A stretch of DNA of 56,702 nt from Lactarius indigo (Eukaryota; Basidiomycota; Agaricomycetes; Russulales; Russulaceae), in contig JAFKAC010000225.1 of assembly GCA_025766275.1 (NCBI GenBank), forward strand, positions 1 to 56,702, given 5' to 3'. Each line of letters begins with the position of its first letter. Positions within the stretch are counted from its first letter, which is position 1. Below the pieces are notes generated by a model that saw nothing but the letters and a program-made list of their open reading frames with translations, ran no database searches and was not told the origin of the DNA. Positions 39,531 through 52,500 of the stretch are shown piece after piece. A program made the translations under genes and the position numbers.

Positions 39531-42500
39531 TCAAAAACCGGCCATACGTCCACTACTAGTGGCGACGTTGGAACGTGCAGCAGCCACCGCAGCCCTGTGG
39601 ATGCGCTCCTCACGCATCCGGCTCTGCCCCGGCGCTCCGTTCAGCAAGCTGATGAGTTTGCGCCGCTCGGCCGCCTGGCTTGGGTCCTCGTATACCGCTT
39701 GCAGGCCCGAGCTCATGCTGTCGTCCAGCGCGGTATTCGAGTTCGGATTGCCGTTCTCGGGCTCGTCTCCGAAGGCAAAGGAAGTAGTATACATAGATAT
39801 GGGCGGTAGATGGATGTTAGAAACGCCGGCGTCGATCCCCATGCCGATACTGGTGTCAGCACCTCCGGTGTCTGGCTGAAAAAGTGAATGCAGCTGCAAA
39901 AATATCGGGTCATTAATAGGTAGGGTAGCTAGTATCGGTCCGTTGGACTCACCTTCGATTGTGGCCGTGCACGCTTCCGTCGTGGTGGTGGTCCCTCGTA
40001 CTCCCCGATCGTTATGGCGCCAACGCTGCGCTTGCCGAGTAAGTTGGATATACTCTCATGTAGCGCGCGTGCAGCCGGGTCCGTCTGGTCTGATGGCATC
40101 CTCAGCGGCGACGGGGTATTGGACGATGGTACACGTGGAGCCGCCTCATCATCATCTCCCGTATCACTTCCTGGCGCGGGAGCCGGTCCCGAGGAATGAT
40201 TGGATGGGCCACTCGTATGCTCAGATAATGAGAACGAGTGTGGTCGTGGGCTACCTGAAGGACTCGAAGCGGGGGGCAGCGTCGGTGAGGAACTCGGGAC
40301 AACTTCGTCCCGATCGGCGAGTAGACTAGACCGACCGAAGGATAACTCTTGGTTGGCGGGGTCTGTATCTGGCTGCGTAGTTTGCAATGGTGGCGTATGT
40401 GCAGGTGGTGTTTTCTGGAGTAAAGTCGTCGTCTGCTCCGCCTGCGCCAAGTCGGGCACCTTTGCAGCTTCACAACAGGGTCAGTATTCTGAAGGCCACG
40501 AGAAGCGCCGGACGTACGGATTGTTGTGTGCCTCGTGTCAGCGTCCTGAAGACGCGAAAGTGGCACGAGAAACATCGCAGGTTGGGGCAATCCACCCGTC
40601 CTTGCGATATGCGAAAGCCAGTGTATGTCAACCACAGGCGTACCCCATGTCCGTGCTCTCGCGTACTTGGCACCCGTCGCACCCGGACATAAGAGATGGG
40701 TCGTCGAGCGGCTGAATGCTGGTGCATGGGTTATCCCTACCCCAGTTCGACAGTTCAATCACCACACGAGATGTAAGGCGAGGGAGTCATTACCTAGTGC
40801 TCGGGCGAGACGCTTGACCCACGTGTCCTCTGCGAGGTCAAGTCCTGATGGACTAAGGATTACGCCAGGGAGATGAATCGTGTGTGGAAGTGGCGAGAAG
40901 GAGGGGTGCTCATCTACGGAGCATATCCGCTCGCGTGAGAGGCAGCCTTCGAGCCAGCACTCAGTACGATAGCGCGGCTTGAGTGTAGCGTCTGCCTCAT
41001 CGACATATAATTTACTACCGCTACATTGCGGATGAGTGCATTGAGTCCACCTAGCAGCAGAGTTGGAGGACAGTACCTAACTAGTCGCACGATCACAAAG
41101 TCTATGCGTTCCTCTTCGTCTTCGTTCTCAACCCATATTCCACCACAACTCTCGATAGCAGAGCGCACACTCGCCGAACGAGCTTCGGCACGTACACGGA
41201 AGCGCATTCCCGAAAATATCGGCAGCTTAGAGCCATCAGGCTCAGGTGCCACATGTGCAGGTGGCTCTAGTTGGGGCAAGAAGAGCGAGTGGGCCTTCCG
41301 GAAAGGCTGGCGCGTCGTGGACGTAGAGGGGTCTTCCATCATCGATGTCGTACACGGCGCAAATGACTTGGACCGCGAGAACGTTCCCAGCGCACTACGG
41401 CCCTTACGCGTCGTCGGTGGCGATGGGGGGTTCAAGGCTCGCCGCTTTCCCTTGTCCCTTTTGCCCCCCGACGACGGAAGTGAGGGCTCTGGTGTGGAGT
41501 TGGGGGCTTCGGCAGGGCCAGCTTTGACCAGTTCCGATCCGACCTTTGTGTACCCGCGCGGTGCAAGAAGGCTCTCCCAGACACGCAACGTCGCACCGGG
41601 AACGCGGCGGGCGACTGCCATTTCTTCCTCATCAAGCGCATCAGCATCCACCTGTGGTTGTTCTTGTGGTAGCTCAGGATCTTTACAAGTCGGTTGGTGT
41701 GACAACGGGAGCCGTCTTCGCTCAGGGCGTGGATGCGTGACGAGGTAAGTCGTCTCCTCGAACCGCCCTGGCAAACGTCATTACAGATGCCAAGGTCGAG
41801 AGAGAGAACATGCGTACCGCCAAAGTCCAAGGAATCCCAAAACCATTCCTCCCATACGAGCTTAATATTGGCTTCACCCCGCTCGTTGAACTTACGGGCA
41901 TAGCGCATCTTGTCCGTTTCGTCGTTTCCAGAACAGAGGAGATGGGTTACGCGCACGGGTCGTTCAATATTTTTGGCATATTTACCGCAATGCTGCGTGA
42001 CGGTGCGGTTGATAGATGTGCGCCGGTCAAGATCCTCGATCCCAGAGACGCATAAAGTGATCCCCGAAAAAGTGGGAAGGCGGTGTTCCTCAACTTTCTG
42101 CGGCAAAGGTCAAGAGGGAAGAAGGACCAAGGGGGAAGGAGGGACAAACCGCGGCAAAATCGAAATCATCGCCCCGTTGCCATATTTCAAATGTATCCTG
42201 AATCCACGATGGCCTTAGTATCGGTATCTTGCGCTCTACTGCACACTGACATTGTACTCATTAGTGCCAAGGAGCACTTTTACCAAAGTAACGTACCCAA
42301 TATTTTGCCCCTCCGTGCTCCTCCGCGATGAGATGCGTGACATAGTCGGTGAATGCGGCGGTTGTATTTGCGCCCATTTCCCCAACTTTGGGGAATATTG
42401 TCGACTGCCGGCAGCGCCGAGACAGTGAGATGAGAGTCAACGCGTGAGGGAACAGTTCGCGACGCACCCTGTCAACACCGGTCGTACAGATCGTGAAGCC

Positions 42501-42731
42501 ACGAAATGGCCTCGGACACGTGTCAATGAAACTAATCTCGAAATCTTCGGGTGGATCTGATAGTCGCGACGACGGTGGCGGCGTACGTTGCTCAGCAAGC
42601 GTTCCCGCCCCTTCTGGTCTTGCAGGACGCAGCTTCACGCCGGGTACCTACGAAGATATTATAAGACACGATATATAGACGAGAACGCGTCGGTGGTTCA
42701 CCTTTTTCGACCTGTTCACGCGGCGAGTCAT
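39531..42731 (-). CDS. DPB11: Multi-BRCT replication-initiation/checkpoint scaffold (Dpb11/Rad4/TopBP1)
   Basis: Scaffold that binds phosphoproteins in replication initiation and the DNA-damage checkpoint. The short first exon MTRRVNRSKK joins VPGVKLRPARPEG. BRCT1: FRGFTICTTGVDRSTIF with a conserved WIQDTFEIW. BRCT2: FSGITLCVSGIEDLDRR ... LVWEEWFWDSL. A basic Ser/Pro linker follows. BRCT3: FSGMRFRVRAEARSASVRSA ... YRTECWLEGCLSRERI. BRCT4: the HLLCPGATGAKYARA block with IHWLSHIARTG. Four BRCTs in two pairs is the Dpb11/Rad4 layout. The disordered C-terminus contains PPPRRKRARPQSK, a likely nuclear localisation signal, and ends near SSGRMAGF. All introns checked restore frame. Confidence 0.87.
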
Positions 42732-42891
42732 AGCGTTGCGCGTACCCGTGGAAAGTCAGGGGGAGTCGGACCCAACAACAAATTCGGGACGTGTTTGTCG
42801 AGACGCGTTCGAGCGATCAACGCGTTAGGAGTTGGGTTAGGGTTCGACCCATTCTTCACCCAGTGGCCACGGGTGCCAATCACAGCCACCC
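42732..42891. promoter_or_regulatory. 160-bp DPB11/PPE1 bidirectional promoter with MCB boxes
   Basis: Two ACGCGT boxes lie at 42803-42808 and 42820-42825, and a third at 42685-42690 in DPB11 intron 1. ACGCGT is the Mlu cell-cycle box bound by MBF in fungi and is typical of G1/S DNA-replication genes, which fits DPB11. A GGGTTAGGGTT element sits at 42834-42844, 48 bp from the PPE1 start. Sites are seen directly; binding is inference. Confidence 0.5.
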
Positions 42892-44299
42892 ATGTCTGAC
42901 CTTTACCGTTCTGCGATGCACGCTCGCATCGCAAAGCTACCACAACTTCCCCCAGTACCGGGAGAGGAAGATGAGGACGAGGAAGATGAGGTAGCGGATT
43001 CAATCGGAGCGCTACCCTCGCTCTCAACGAGTTCTTCACCAAGTCGTCTGCCGCGTACCCCAAACCCAGAATACGCACCGATATCAGGGGCGTCTTACTT
43101 CTCTGAGGCAGTGCAAGTCGATGTCCCTGCATCGAAGCTCGATGTTCGTGTGTATTATACCCCACCACAGACGACAGATGGCGGCGCAGGGTCCGTCATG
43201 GTCTGCCATCATGGCGCAGGCTTCGCTGGTCTCAGCTTTGCGCTCTTTGCTAAGGAAATAACGAGAATGTCCAAGGGGGAGCTTGGTGTTTTATCTCTCG
43301 ACGCGCGGAGGCATGGTGCGCATTCCCCCATCGCGGTCGACGCGGTCTTAGCTATCGCCAGGAAAGACACGGCCAACGCAAGGGTCTTCCGATGAAGATC
43401 TATCGCTCAATATTCTCGTCCAGGACCTTTATAACCTTCTTCGGGTCGTCTTTTCCGACGCCTCGGCCGCACCTTCGCTCCTTGTACGCGCTGTGAACTC
43501 GACTCTCACCAACACTGCTGATATGTAGCCAGCTTGTTGGCCATAGTATGGGCGGCGCTGTCGCCGTGAACGTAGTCCCTCGTCTCCTCGAGGCTAAATA
43601 CCGCGTGTCTGGCGTTGCTGTGCTTGATGTCGTTGAGGGAACCGCGCTCGATGCTCTCCCTCACATGCCGAGTATTCTGAACTCCAGACCAGAGGGGTTC
43701 GACAGCGTCAGCGATGCGATAGAGTGGCAGTTTGTCGTCTCTTCACCATCTCTACATCTCGTTTGTCTAAGAATAGCTTAGTATCACTGCACACCAGATC
43801 CGCAATATCACTTCCGCGCGCGTGTCTGTACCTTCGCTAGTCACCCCAACCCCAGACCCCCGACCGCGTGGCAAGCGTGCCTTTACTTGGTGCACACCGC
43901 TGCGCACCACAGGACCATATTGGGAAGGTGTGCTTCTTTACCCTAGACCTCCGGATCATGCTTAGAACGAAGTGCACATGAAGGCTGGTTTAGAGGGCTG
44001 TCAGCTGCGTTCCTCGCTGCACGTACTGCGCGTCTCTTAGTCCTTGCCGGTACCGATCGTCTTGATCGGGAACTCATGATTGGACAAATGCAAGGCAAAT
44101 TTCAAATGGTCGTTATACCAAACACAGGGCATATGCTTCACGAGGTAGGCCATACTTCACAAGTTCGAGATGACTAGTGTGCTAAGCTGTGGTCGTCTAT
44201 GCAAAGGATGACCCATTGACACTCGCGCAGACGTTGATGGAGTTTTGGCAAAGGAATGAACACGTTCTTGTAGGAATTAAGAAAGTAGGAGACTTGTAA
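42892..44299 (+). CDS. PPE1: Protein phosphatase methylesterase 1
   Basis: Alpha/beta hydrolase that removes the C-terminal methyl ester of the PP2A catalytic subunit. The N-terminus is acidic and Ser-rich (GEEDEDEEDEVADS). The core has VMVCHHGAGFAGLSFALFAK and LSLDARRHG, then, after an intron, the nucleophile elbow VGHSMGGAVA (catalytic Ser). The C-terminal NTGHMLHED carries the catalytic His. The PP2A-site insert region FTWCTPLRTTGPYWEGWFRGLS reads through an intron in frame. The end is VGIKKVGDL at 44299. About 380 residues, normal for the family. Confidence 0.92.
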
Positions 44300-46396
44300 T
44301 GCAGTAAAAACCCCAAGAATCACGACGATCGTTCGCTTTTTCCCGATTGCACTGCAATAAAGAAATCAGTTCGCGACCTCCTGGTCAACTTCTTGCGCTT
44401 CAGTTCTATGGATCCTTGATCGTCAGAACCTCACTGAGTATGTCTACGTTGATACGACATTGCTTCGTTGATGTTGTTTATGTCATTGCGTTGGTGCGAA
44501 GATACACCGAGTTATCGCGAAGTTGTTGTCCACTCAGAGACAAGGAAACTACTGTGATCCTCCGGCATTTGTCCTTTGCTGTGCTTACGAGAGACGGCGA
44601 TGGCAACAGCTCTACGAGTACGTACCATCACTGCCTGATGCTGCTCACCAACTGCTGCAATCCGTGGCACCTATGTTGATATCGGATTCTGTGAGACATA
44701 CAGTGTGAATCGCATTTAACTCACTCTGTACCTGAACTACTGTGGGGTAGAGCAAGGTTTTCTGATAGTGTTGACCGAAAACACGTATTGGCACCATCAG
44801 GATTCACCATCACGGATGTGGCCGCACTGCCACTTGAACAGTGTTCGGATTTGTGCAAGAACGTCGCAGAACTACTGTGAAAGGAGGAAACAGTGTGACG
44901 AATGCCAAATCATAGATCCGCCTAATAATCATACTCGGAAGAATCACAAAGATGAGTCTGGTACGAACAAAGAAGCGGAGTGGCACTCGACCATTGTGCT
45001 GTTTTCCGACAGTGCGTACGTGGATCCATAGAGCGTCCGTTGTTCATTGGTTTTGTTTTATAGCGGGCGTTACTGTCTCGGCGATGGGGGCCCGCAGCTG
45101 GGAGTTCTTAGTGCGAGAGTTACGCCAAGTGGCATACACGGATCATTGCTTCTTCAGCGTATTTATTAGAGTTTGGAAATTCTAGACGACCGCCACCGGG
45201 ATTCTCGGTGCATGGAAGCCGTCGCGGACGCATTCGCGCGATAGCCGGATGCAACCGCGACGTACAGGGATGTCCTGTATTCAACAAAACCATGGGTTGT
45301 GATCTTCTCGAACTACAGCGAATGGGTCCGAGGTGTGGGACTTCTCCCTCACCTTCGCTACACACTTTCCGCTCTGTTCGCTAACCCTCCGAGAGGCCGC
45401 GCAGCGAGCCTAGGCGCACCCAGCAATACTCTCCGACGTTCGGCGCTCCATTCTAAACCTTGACTCGGTATGATATACTGTACATGTATTGTTCCGTTTG
45501 CTGCAGACCGGGATGCCCGATGATCATGCCGCCCTGTGTGTGCGAGAATCCCTGTCCATCGCCCGCTCAATTACCTCAGCCGAAATATTTGAATGATGCC
45601 CTTGCACACCTCTCGTATTGCGCCGCCGCCCGTTTCATGCGCACTGGCAGAGGGGACCCCTTCAATTAAGGATGTGTGTCCAAAGCATGATGTCGCCTTA
45701 GGAATGATTGACGTTGTTGGCCAAATTTTGGTCCGGGTCGTCGAACTGCGTCGGTAGATCTATTATAGAGACCCGCACAGGTTGTATTCGGTATCTGAAA
45801 CAGTGTCCGGTCTGCCAATTATCCGCGGCGAATCACCACGGTATCACCACGAGCTCTTATATGGGGGTGCGGAGAGTGCAGTTGTTAGGTACGCCCTCTT
45901 TCGCACATCAGTGGCCTAGGATCGTCCTCTCTGGATCATAGCGATCATAGCAGGTGAGTGATTGTCTCCGAGTCCGTCAGATTGTGTTTCATTTTGCATC
46001 ACCACATCAACGCCTTTGTTGGTTCGTTATATGCCGTATTCCTCACCTTGCTGGCGAGACTGGTCAACTTCAGAGTGTTCTCCGGCCCGGGGAGCTCCAT
46101 TAGTCCTTGTTTCCCGGTATCATATGCGGCGTCGCATGCGCAGTTTGGCGCATACAAATAACGCGCGCCTGCGCACCCCTTCCCCCGACTTCAACGAGTC
46201 AGCGTTCTAAATGTCTCGCTTCGCTGACTCTCCGCACTCTGGACAGCTGTAATCGCAATTTTTTTTCGACCTATAAAGTGCTTGATTGGCGTGTCTGTCG
46301 AGAAGCCTTCCCTTCCTTCAAACGGGAAGTGGGCTGCTACGAATTCTCCTCCAGTATCATTTCGGGCTGGCCAAAAAGCGTCCGTTTCGAGGGATT
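44300..46396. other. 2.1-kb region without a clear gene; possible decayed coding at 45000-45600
   Basis: Most frames are short. A plus-strand stretch near 45180-45430 reads like protein (CMEAVADAFAR; STKPWVVIFSNYSEWVRG; LLPHLRYTLSALFANPP) but is interrupted by TAG at about 45242 and cannot be joined cleanly. A GT-AG pair at about 45467-45505 would link ILNLDS to TGMPDDHAALCVRESLSIAR, ending at a TGA near 45596. I do not recognise the family. A degenerate gene is possible, but so is chance. No transposon signatures were seen. Confidence 0.35.
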
Positions 46397-47972
46397 ATGG
46401 AAGCTGCGGGTGTCCCTAAACAGGTATATCGTGATTCTAGTGGCACCTCTGATTCTCCTTCCCAAAGTGCGCATCGTTCTCGCTCACCTGATAACTCCCT
46501 AACTCGCTTTCGCCTGATGGTGGCATGAATCATTACAGCATCCAGTGGCTGGACAGTCGCTCAAATTTTGACCCCCATACTTGTTGCCTTCTTTCTTTGC
46601 CTGGCCTTTATCCTTTATCTCCTCTACAAGAGAGGGAAACTTTCTCGATTCGCATCGCTTCCATTCATGCGAGGTGTTCGACGGGTTCGGAGACATCGTG
46701 AGTGGGAAGTGGACGGGGAAGGTAGCTTTCCCCACGCCCCAGACGCGGAAGCGACGCCTATGATAAGCCAACCCCATCATTGGAATTCCCTCTTTCCCCG
46801 CAATGCCACGGATCGCCAGCACCTCAGCTCTCGTATCAAGCAGGGTATGGTGACACCCGCGATTACGACCGCCGTCCGCTCAATACGGAGATTGTTTGGT
46901 AGGGGTCCCATTCCCGTGTCCCGTGTCGCAGTCCCAGAAACCTTTGACATCGAGAGTTCCGACTCTGAAACGGACCCCTTTGACACCCTCCGGAGCAATG
47001 CATCCAAAACGAAGCGAAACCCGTTCGCAACTCTACGACAGAATGTGGCGTCGGGGTCGGATCGCGGGGCGTCTTCGTATACTCTCACACACCCCAGCGA
47101 CGGGACGAGGGACTCTCCAACCCTTGACCCGGAGCTTGAAAGCGACCGTGGACTTGACCAGAGTGTTGCCAGTGGCGGAGGAGGGGGAGGTAATGGTGCT
47201 GACGACCATGACAGTACTGGTGAATGTGTCATATTGATCGCTAGGAACGGGCAGGACTACTCTTCCGGGGGCTCCCTGATCTCCTTGCGAGGAGACAGAA
47301 GTCCCGTCGAAGCAGATCAAAGTAGTATCGAGGTTGTACCACCCACACCTACTCTCGATAAACGGGTGAGTACATTCAACAACGCAATGACCCGCGCGAG
47401 ATCGTTAACCATTGTGCTATCAGCCCTTCCGAGCAGGCGCTTACCATGCAAGAAGTGCCTCTACACCCCATCTTCCCTCCCCATCCTCCTCCACTCCCAT
47501 ATCACACTCATTCTCTCCTTCGAGTGATGACCTACCAAGCCGTGGCGCTCCACCGCCACCACCCACTCCTTTCTTATTACAATCTGCTTCCGGGATCCGT
47601 TCACGCCCCTCCGGCAAGGACGCCCTTCGCACATACTACACGTCGGCAGCACCGCCCACAGGCCCCGTGGAAAAGCAATCTCATAGCCCACCCGACGTGG
47701 CACCCGCCCCCACGTTGTCGCTTCGCATGTCGCCCATCCAGCGCACGCGCCGCAAACGTGGTGCCTACTCCCCTCCCCTCTCGCCCCAGCTGCGAAATTA
47801 CATGCCGTCATTCCCAGGGCGGTCGCCCCCGGGTTCTCCATACGCCCTGCCGAACTCGGTGCCATCGAGCCCGATCAGCGCATCGGACCCACAAAATCTG
47901 ATACCGTCCGCAGTGCGTGGGGCTGGCTACAATCCATTCCAGCACACAAGGTCGGCAAGTGACCTCGGGTAG
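46397..47972 (+). CDS. Single-pass membrane protein with Ser/Pro-rich cytosolic tail
   Basis: Unknown family. The supported part is an exon from about 46539 beginning SSGWTVAQ, then one strong helix (ILTPILVAFFLCLAFILYLLY) and the basic flank KRGKLSRF. About 400 Ser/Pro/Arg-rich, mostly disordered residues follow, with a Gly run (SGGGGGGNGADD) and a Pro run (APPPPPTPF). An intron at about 47366-47428 joins LDKR to PFRAGAYHARS. The stop is at 47972. The start at 46397 (MEAAGVPKQVYRDSSG) has purine -3 and G +4 and reaches the helix exon through a 70-nt intron, but an upstream exon with a signal peptide is possible. General layout resembles the gene at 17744-20353. Confidence 0.65.
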
Positions 47973-49558
47973 ATGGCACTCTGCTAGATGGGGCCATTGG
48001 CGGGCACGTTGGCGTGCCTTATGACCCGTTTCAGGGTCGTTGTATTACTGTCTTGCTCAGCCGTCTCATTGGACAATTCACGAATGGAAAGGTATGACTA
48101 TGTGACGAAGCCTTGACTATCGAACAACTGGCACTTGGGCACCTGAATTAAAAGTCTGCATAGGACACTTATAACCATACTACCCAATTACCAACCCCCC
48201 CCTTCCAATTCGCCTTCCTTTACCCTGATATCTTTATTTCTCTGCGACCTGACACGTTAAACGGTCTTACAGTATTCTTCTGTGTATGTTGTTCTTTGTG
48301 ATCATTGTTTTCCTTGTGTAAATTATTCGGGCTCTGTATACTTAGAGAAATACCAGGTTTACGGTCATCAGAAATTTATTTTTTACCTCATGCACCTGAC
48401 TGCGTTCCATTGTCCTTTTTTTTCAACATGGTCCCAAGCAAGCATTGATAACGTTACACTAGGCAGGATCAAGTAAAAAAAAAAAGGAGAGAAGCAATTA
48501 AAGGAAATGAGGTTTCTTCCGCCCGTCTCATATCCCCACGGTCTTTGCCAGGGTCGGCATCATCGTGGTATGTTTGACGTTGGCTTTGTTCGAAAAGGTA
48601 TAATGATGGGCTAGTAAGGTGACTCGTGTGACCAGAGGGGGCCTCCCTCAGAGAAGGCAGGCAGTGGAGAAAAACAGAAGGAATACTGGGGCCACTAAAA
48701 AGGTAAACGCGCCGGCTTGTTCGGACACTGGAACGTGTCTCTTTAAGAGGCGTTGATGGATGTCCTGAAACATTAAGTAGCGCGGAAAATACCAGACGGC
48801 CTCGACTCGGCGATCAAAGTGGGTGGGGAAGCAAATGGTATGGGGGACGAGGCCACCATACGATACGGCGCACATAAAAGTCACTAGGTAGCGCACAGCC
48901 AAGCAGTAGAGGTTTTAAATCAGGAACCGGCGGTCAGGGTGATGGAGTGAGTGTGATTTGCACACCCGGTGCAGTTGCAAAAGAGACAGGCAGGAGGGCG
49001 CTTCGTGGTGTGCGGGCATGTATGCCACAAGGCCGCAGCAAATGGAGATGGAGCGGCGAGAATTTGTAAATGGACTTGCTGCGCACGCACAGAAGAGTAA
49101 ATGTGGACACATTAGAACAGTGACTCGGAAAGTACAGCGACACGTGTGGGAGTTGCGAGCGCCTGTAGCTTAGATCGGTATGTAGGGTGAGAAACCGAGT
49201 TGGTTGTGCCAGGGATTGTGATAATAGGGCAAGCACAGACGATCGATGATTGTGTGAAAAGTGCCAGTGTTTACGCGAGTCACATCCCGTGATGGTGCCC
49301 TAATAGTTGATTGAGTGAGGAGAGTGCCCAACTTGACCGTCCATGCGCCCTCGCCTCGTGTTGCCCTGTATGCACCCTCGTCAAATCTAGCTCCGTCGGG
49401 GTTTGTAGGGCTTAGTCAGTCGCCCCGCGTGAAAAAAAATCTTCGGCTTCGAGTGCTTCCGCAGACCTCCTTCCCTCCCTCGTGTATTTTTACATACCCC
49501 CCCTACCGTACTTTACTCGCTTCTACTTGCCCACTAACCATCCCCTTTCCTCCGTACC
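47973..49558. other. 1.6-kb intergenic region, aminopeptidase P promoter side
   Basis: No recognisable gene. A 12-base A run lies near 48475-48486. An 84-codon minus-strand frame (48648-48902) has hydrophobic stretches but no known motif. The last 120 bases before 49559 are strongly pyrimidine-rich (CCTCCTTCCCTCCCTC), as is common in leaders of well-expressed fungal genes. Confidence 0.45.
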
Positions 49559-52500
49559 ATGTCTCCGCCCCCTCCACCGCCCCCTCCACCGCCTCCGCCA
49601 CTCTGCTTGCCCTCGTTTACCCGCAAGGGACGGAAAAAGCAGCTCGAAGAACACTTTGATGAGAAATCTGCCTCCTCCCGTCCATCGTACCCCCGTTCTG
49701 GCGGATCGCGCTCTTCTCTTCCGGGTTCGGGTTCCCACCGACAATCGAACCCCGGCTCTCCTCTCGCCCGCTCGGGATCATACTCCCCCACCGCTACCAT
49801 CACCGATGCTCAGTCCAGGACGGATTTAACGTCCCGAGCTGAGAAGCTCACCTTTACGGAGGACACGGAATCATATAACAACCTTCCTAGAATGGCACCC
49901 AAGCTCGATCGCTCACATTCTAAGCTCACTCGCGGTAACACCCTCCGGAACAGGCTCGGATATGGCTGGACACTCGGTTTGGGTCGCAAGGACAAGGATA
50001 AGGAGGATCTATTCACCGAGGTAGATCGTTCATCATCCGCCACCACTATCCTTCCCGTGTACCCCCGAGATGCTCTCCCCTCTTTCCAACCAGAAGCTCC
50101 CCAAGGCGGCCCCACTCGCCACATGTCCCAACGCTCGAAGAGCTCTCAGCAAAGTAAGGATAGTAGGGGAAGCAAGGAAAGCGGGGAAAGTAAAGCGTCT
50201 AAGACCAGCAATCTCTCAAGCAGGAGCAAACGATCCAACAACTCTCAACGGCCCTCTCTCACAGGCAGCGGTTCCGTCAACACCTTGACCAGTTCAGCCA
50301 TCGGCCGCAAAGACGGCTATGAGGACCCAATTCATGAATACGCCGACACATATCCTCGGCTAACTGAGCTGCGTAAGCTCATGGCCAAGGATAATCTTGA
50401 TTACTAGTCCGTTTCCATGACTCTCTTCGCTTTTCGGCACTGCATTTACTTTTACTTGTCAGTGTTATACCGTCGGAAGACGCCCACCAGTCCGAGTACA
50501 CCGCCGAGGCCGATAAGCGTAGGGAGTGGATATCAAAGTACGTGATTCCGCGGTTTCAGCCTTAGCTCATGGCTACGCAATACTTACTATTCTGTACACA
50601 GCTTCACAGGCTCGGCTGGCCAGGCCATCATATCAAAGACCGCAGCGTACCTTGTTACTGACTCACGCTATTGGCTTCAAGCTGAAAAGGAGCTTGACGA
50701 GAACTGGGTGCTGATCCGCGCTGGCGCGCCTGGCGGTCCTCGGAATTGGGTAGATTGGATTACCGTTAGTATTTTTGCCAGCATATTGGCACTGGATCAT
50801 AAGCTGACTTCATTTATCCACTGGAAGGACCGAGTCAACGAGTCGAAGCTTGGAATCGATGCACGCATGATCTCCAACGAAATCGCTTTACAACTCTACC
50901 CCCTACTACAAGCCAAGAAATCCAAGCTTGTGTACCCATCACAGAACCTCATCGACCTCATCTGGGAGGGCAAACCGACGCGCTCAAAGAACAAGATTTA
51001 TGTCCAACCTATCGAGTACACTGGTGAGCACCCGACCTAACCCCTGTCCCTTGCAACACACAGCCAATCTACTCATTTAGGCAAGGATGCATCGAAGAAG
51101 ATCATTCAAGTTCGCGATTGGATCAAGAATCACCCTGTTTCCAGTAATAGTAATTCACCCTCCAAGGGTCCACCGCCACCATCTCAACAACACGTTGGCA
51201 CCCTGGTGACCAGCCTGGCTTCTATCGGTGCGTTCGTTCGCGCCCCCTCATGGTTCCTGGGGTGCTCATGTGACTCGCTCAACAGCTTATGTACTAAATC
51301 TTCGTGGAGACGATGTCCCATACAACCCCGTGTTTGTCTCGTACTTGTACATCGGCCTCGATCGTGCTATCCTGTTCATCGAACAGGATAAAGTCGAGCT
51401 ACCGGTGCGCGAGTATCTTCAGAATCTCAAGGTTGAGACCAGGGATTACAATGCTATATGGACTTTTTTGCGTACCCGTGAATGGGGTGAAGGCAAAGTT
51501 CGCGTTCTCCCTCACTCAATTTTTCTTTATTTATATACTGATTCGCACCTACCAATAGGTGATCATCGCACCCCAGACTTCATATGCTATCTCTCTCATG
51601 TTGACACACTACCGATATACCGTCGCTACTTCTATCATTGAAGAGATGAAGAGTGTCAAGAACGAAGTCGAGATTCAGGGACTCAAACGTGCCTATCTAC
51701 GCGACGGCGCTTGCTACGTGCAATTCCTCGCCTGGCTCGACGAGAAGATGTCCAAGGGTTTCCAGATTTCCGAGTGGGAGGCCGCGTGGCGACTCACGGA
51801 GTTCAGAAGCAAGGCGAAGAACTATATGGGACTTGCCTATGAGAACATTTCGGCGGCGGGGCCCAATGCCGCCCTCCCACATTATTCTCCCCTCAAGAGC
51901 GATAGCCTTTTTATAGACAAAGAAACACCATACCTCAATGACTCTGGAGGCCAGTATCGTGACGGCACGTGTGATACCACACGGACCATGCACTTTGGTC
52001 GCCCAACCCAGGAACAGAGCGAAGCGTATACACGAGTGTTGCAGGGTCACGTACGTGGATTCTTTCCCTTTTCAAGGGAATTACAAATACCCATATGTGT
52101 ATGCAGATCGCCATCGACACTGCTATTTTCCCAAAGGGTACGACGGGTGTGCAGCTTGATGTTCTCGCGCGGAAGAATTTGTGGCAAGACGGATTAAACT
52201 ATCTGGTGAGTTGATGCACACTTTTTACTTAACTTGGTCGAGATTCTCATCATGCGATCTTGATTAACAACAGCACGGGACGGGCCATGGCGTTGGGTCC
52301 TTCCTCAATGTTCACGAAGGTTTACATGGGTTCTCGAGCGGTGTACCTTTGACTCGTGGCCACGTTCTTACCAACGAACCCGGCTATTGTTAGTTACACC
52401 CGCCTTCTTTTACCCCGAGTTGTCGATTCCTAACTTTCCAAAAACACAGACAAGGCCAACGAATTCGGCGTCCGCATCGAATCCGTCCTCGTCGTGCGTG

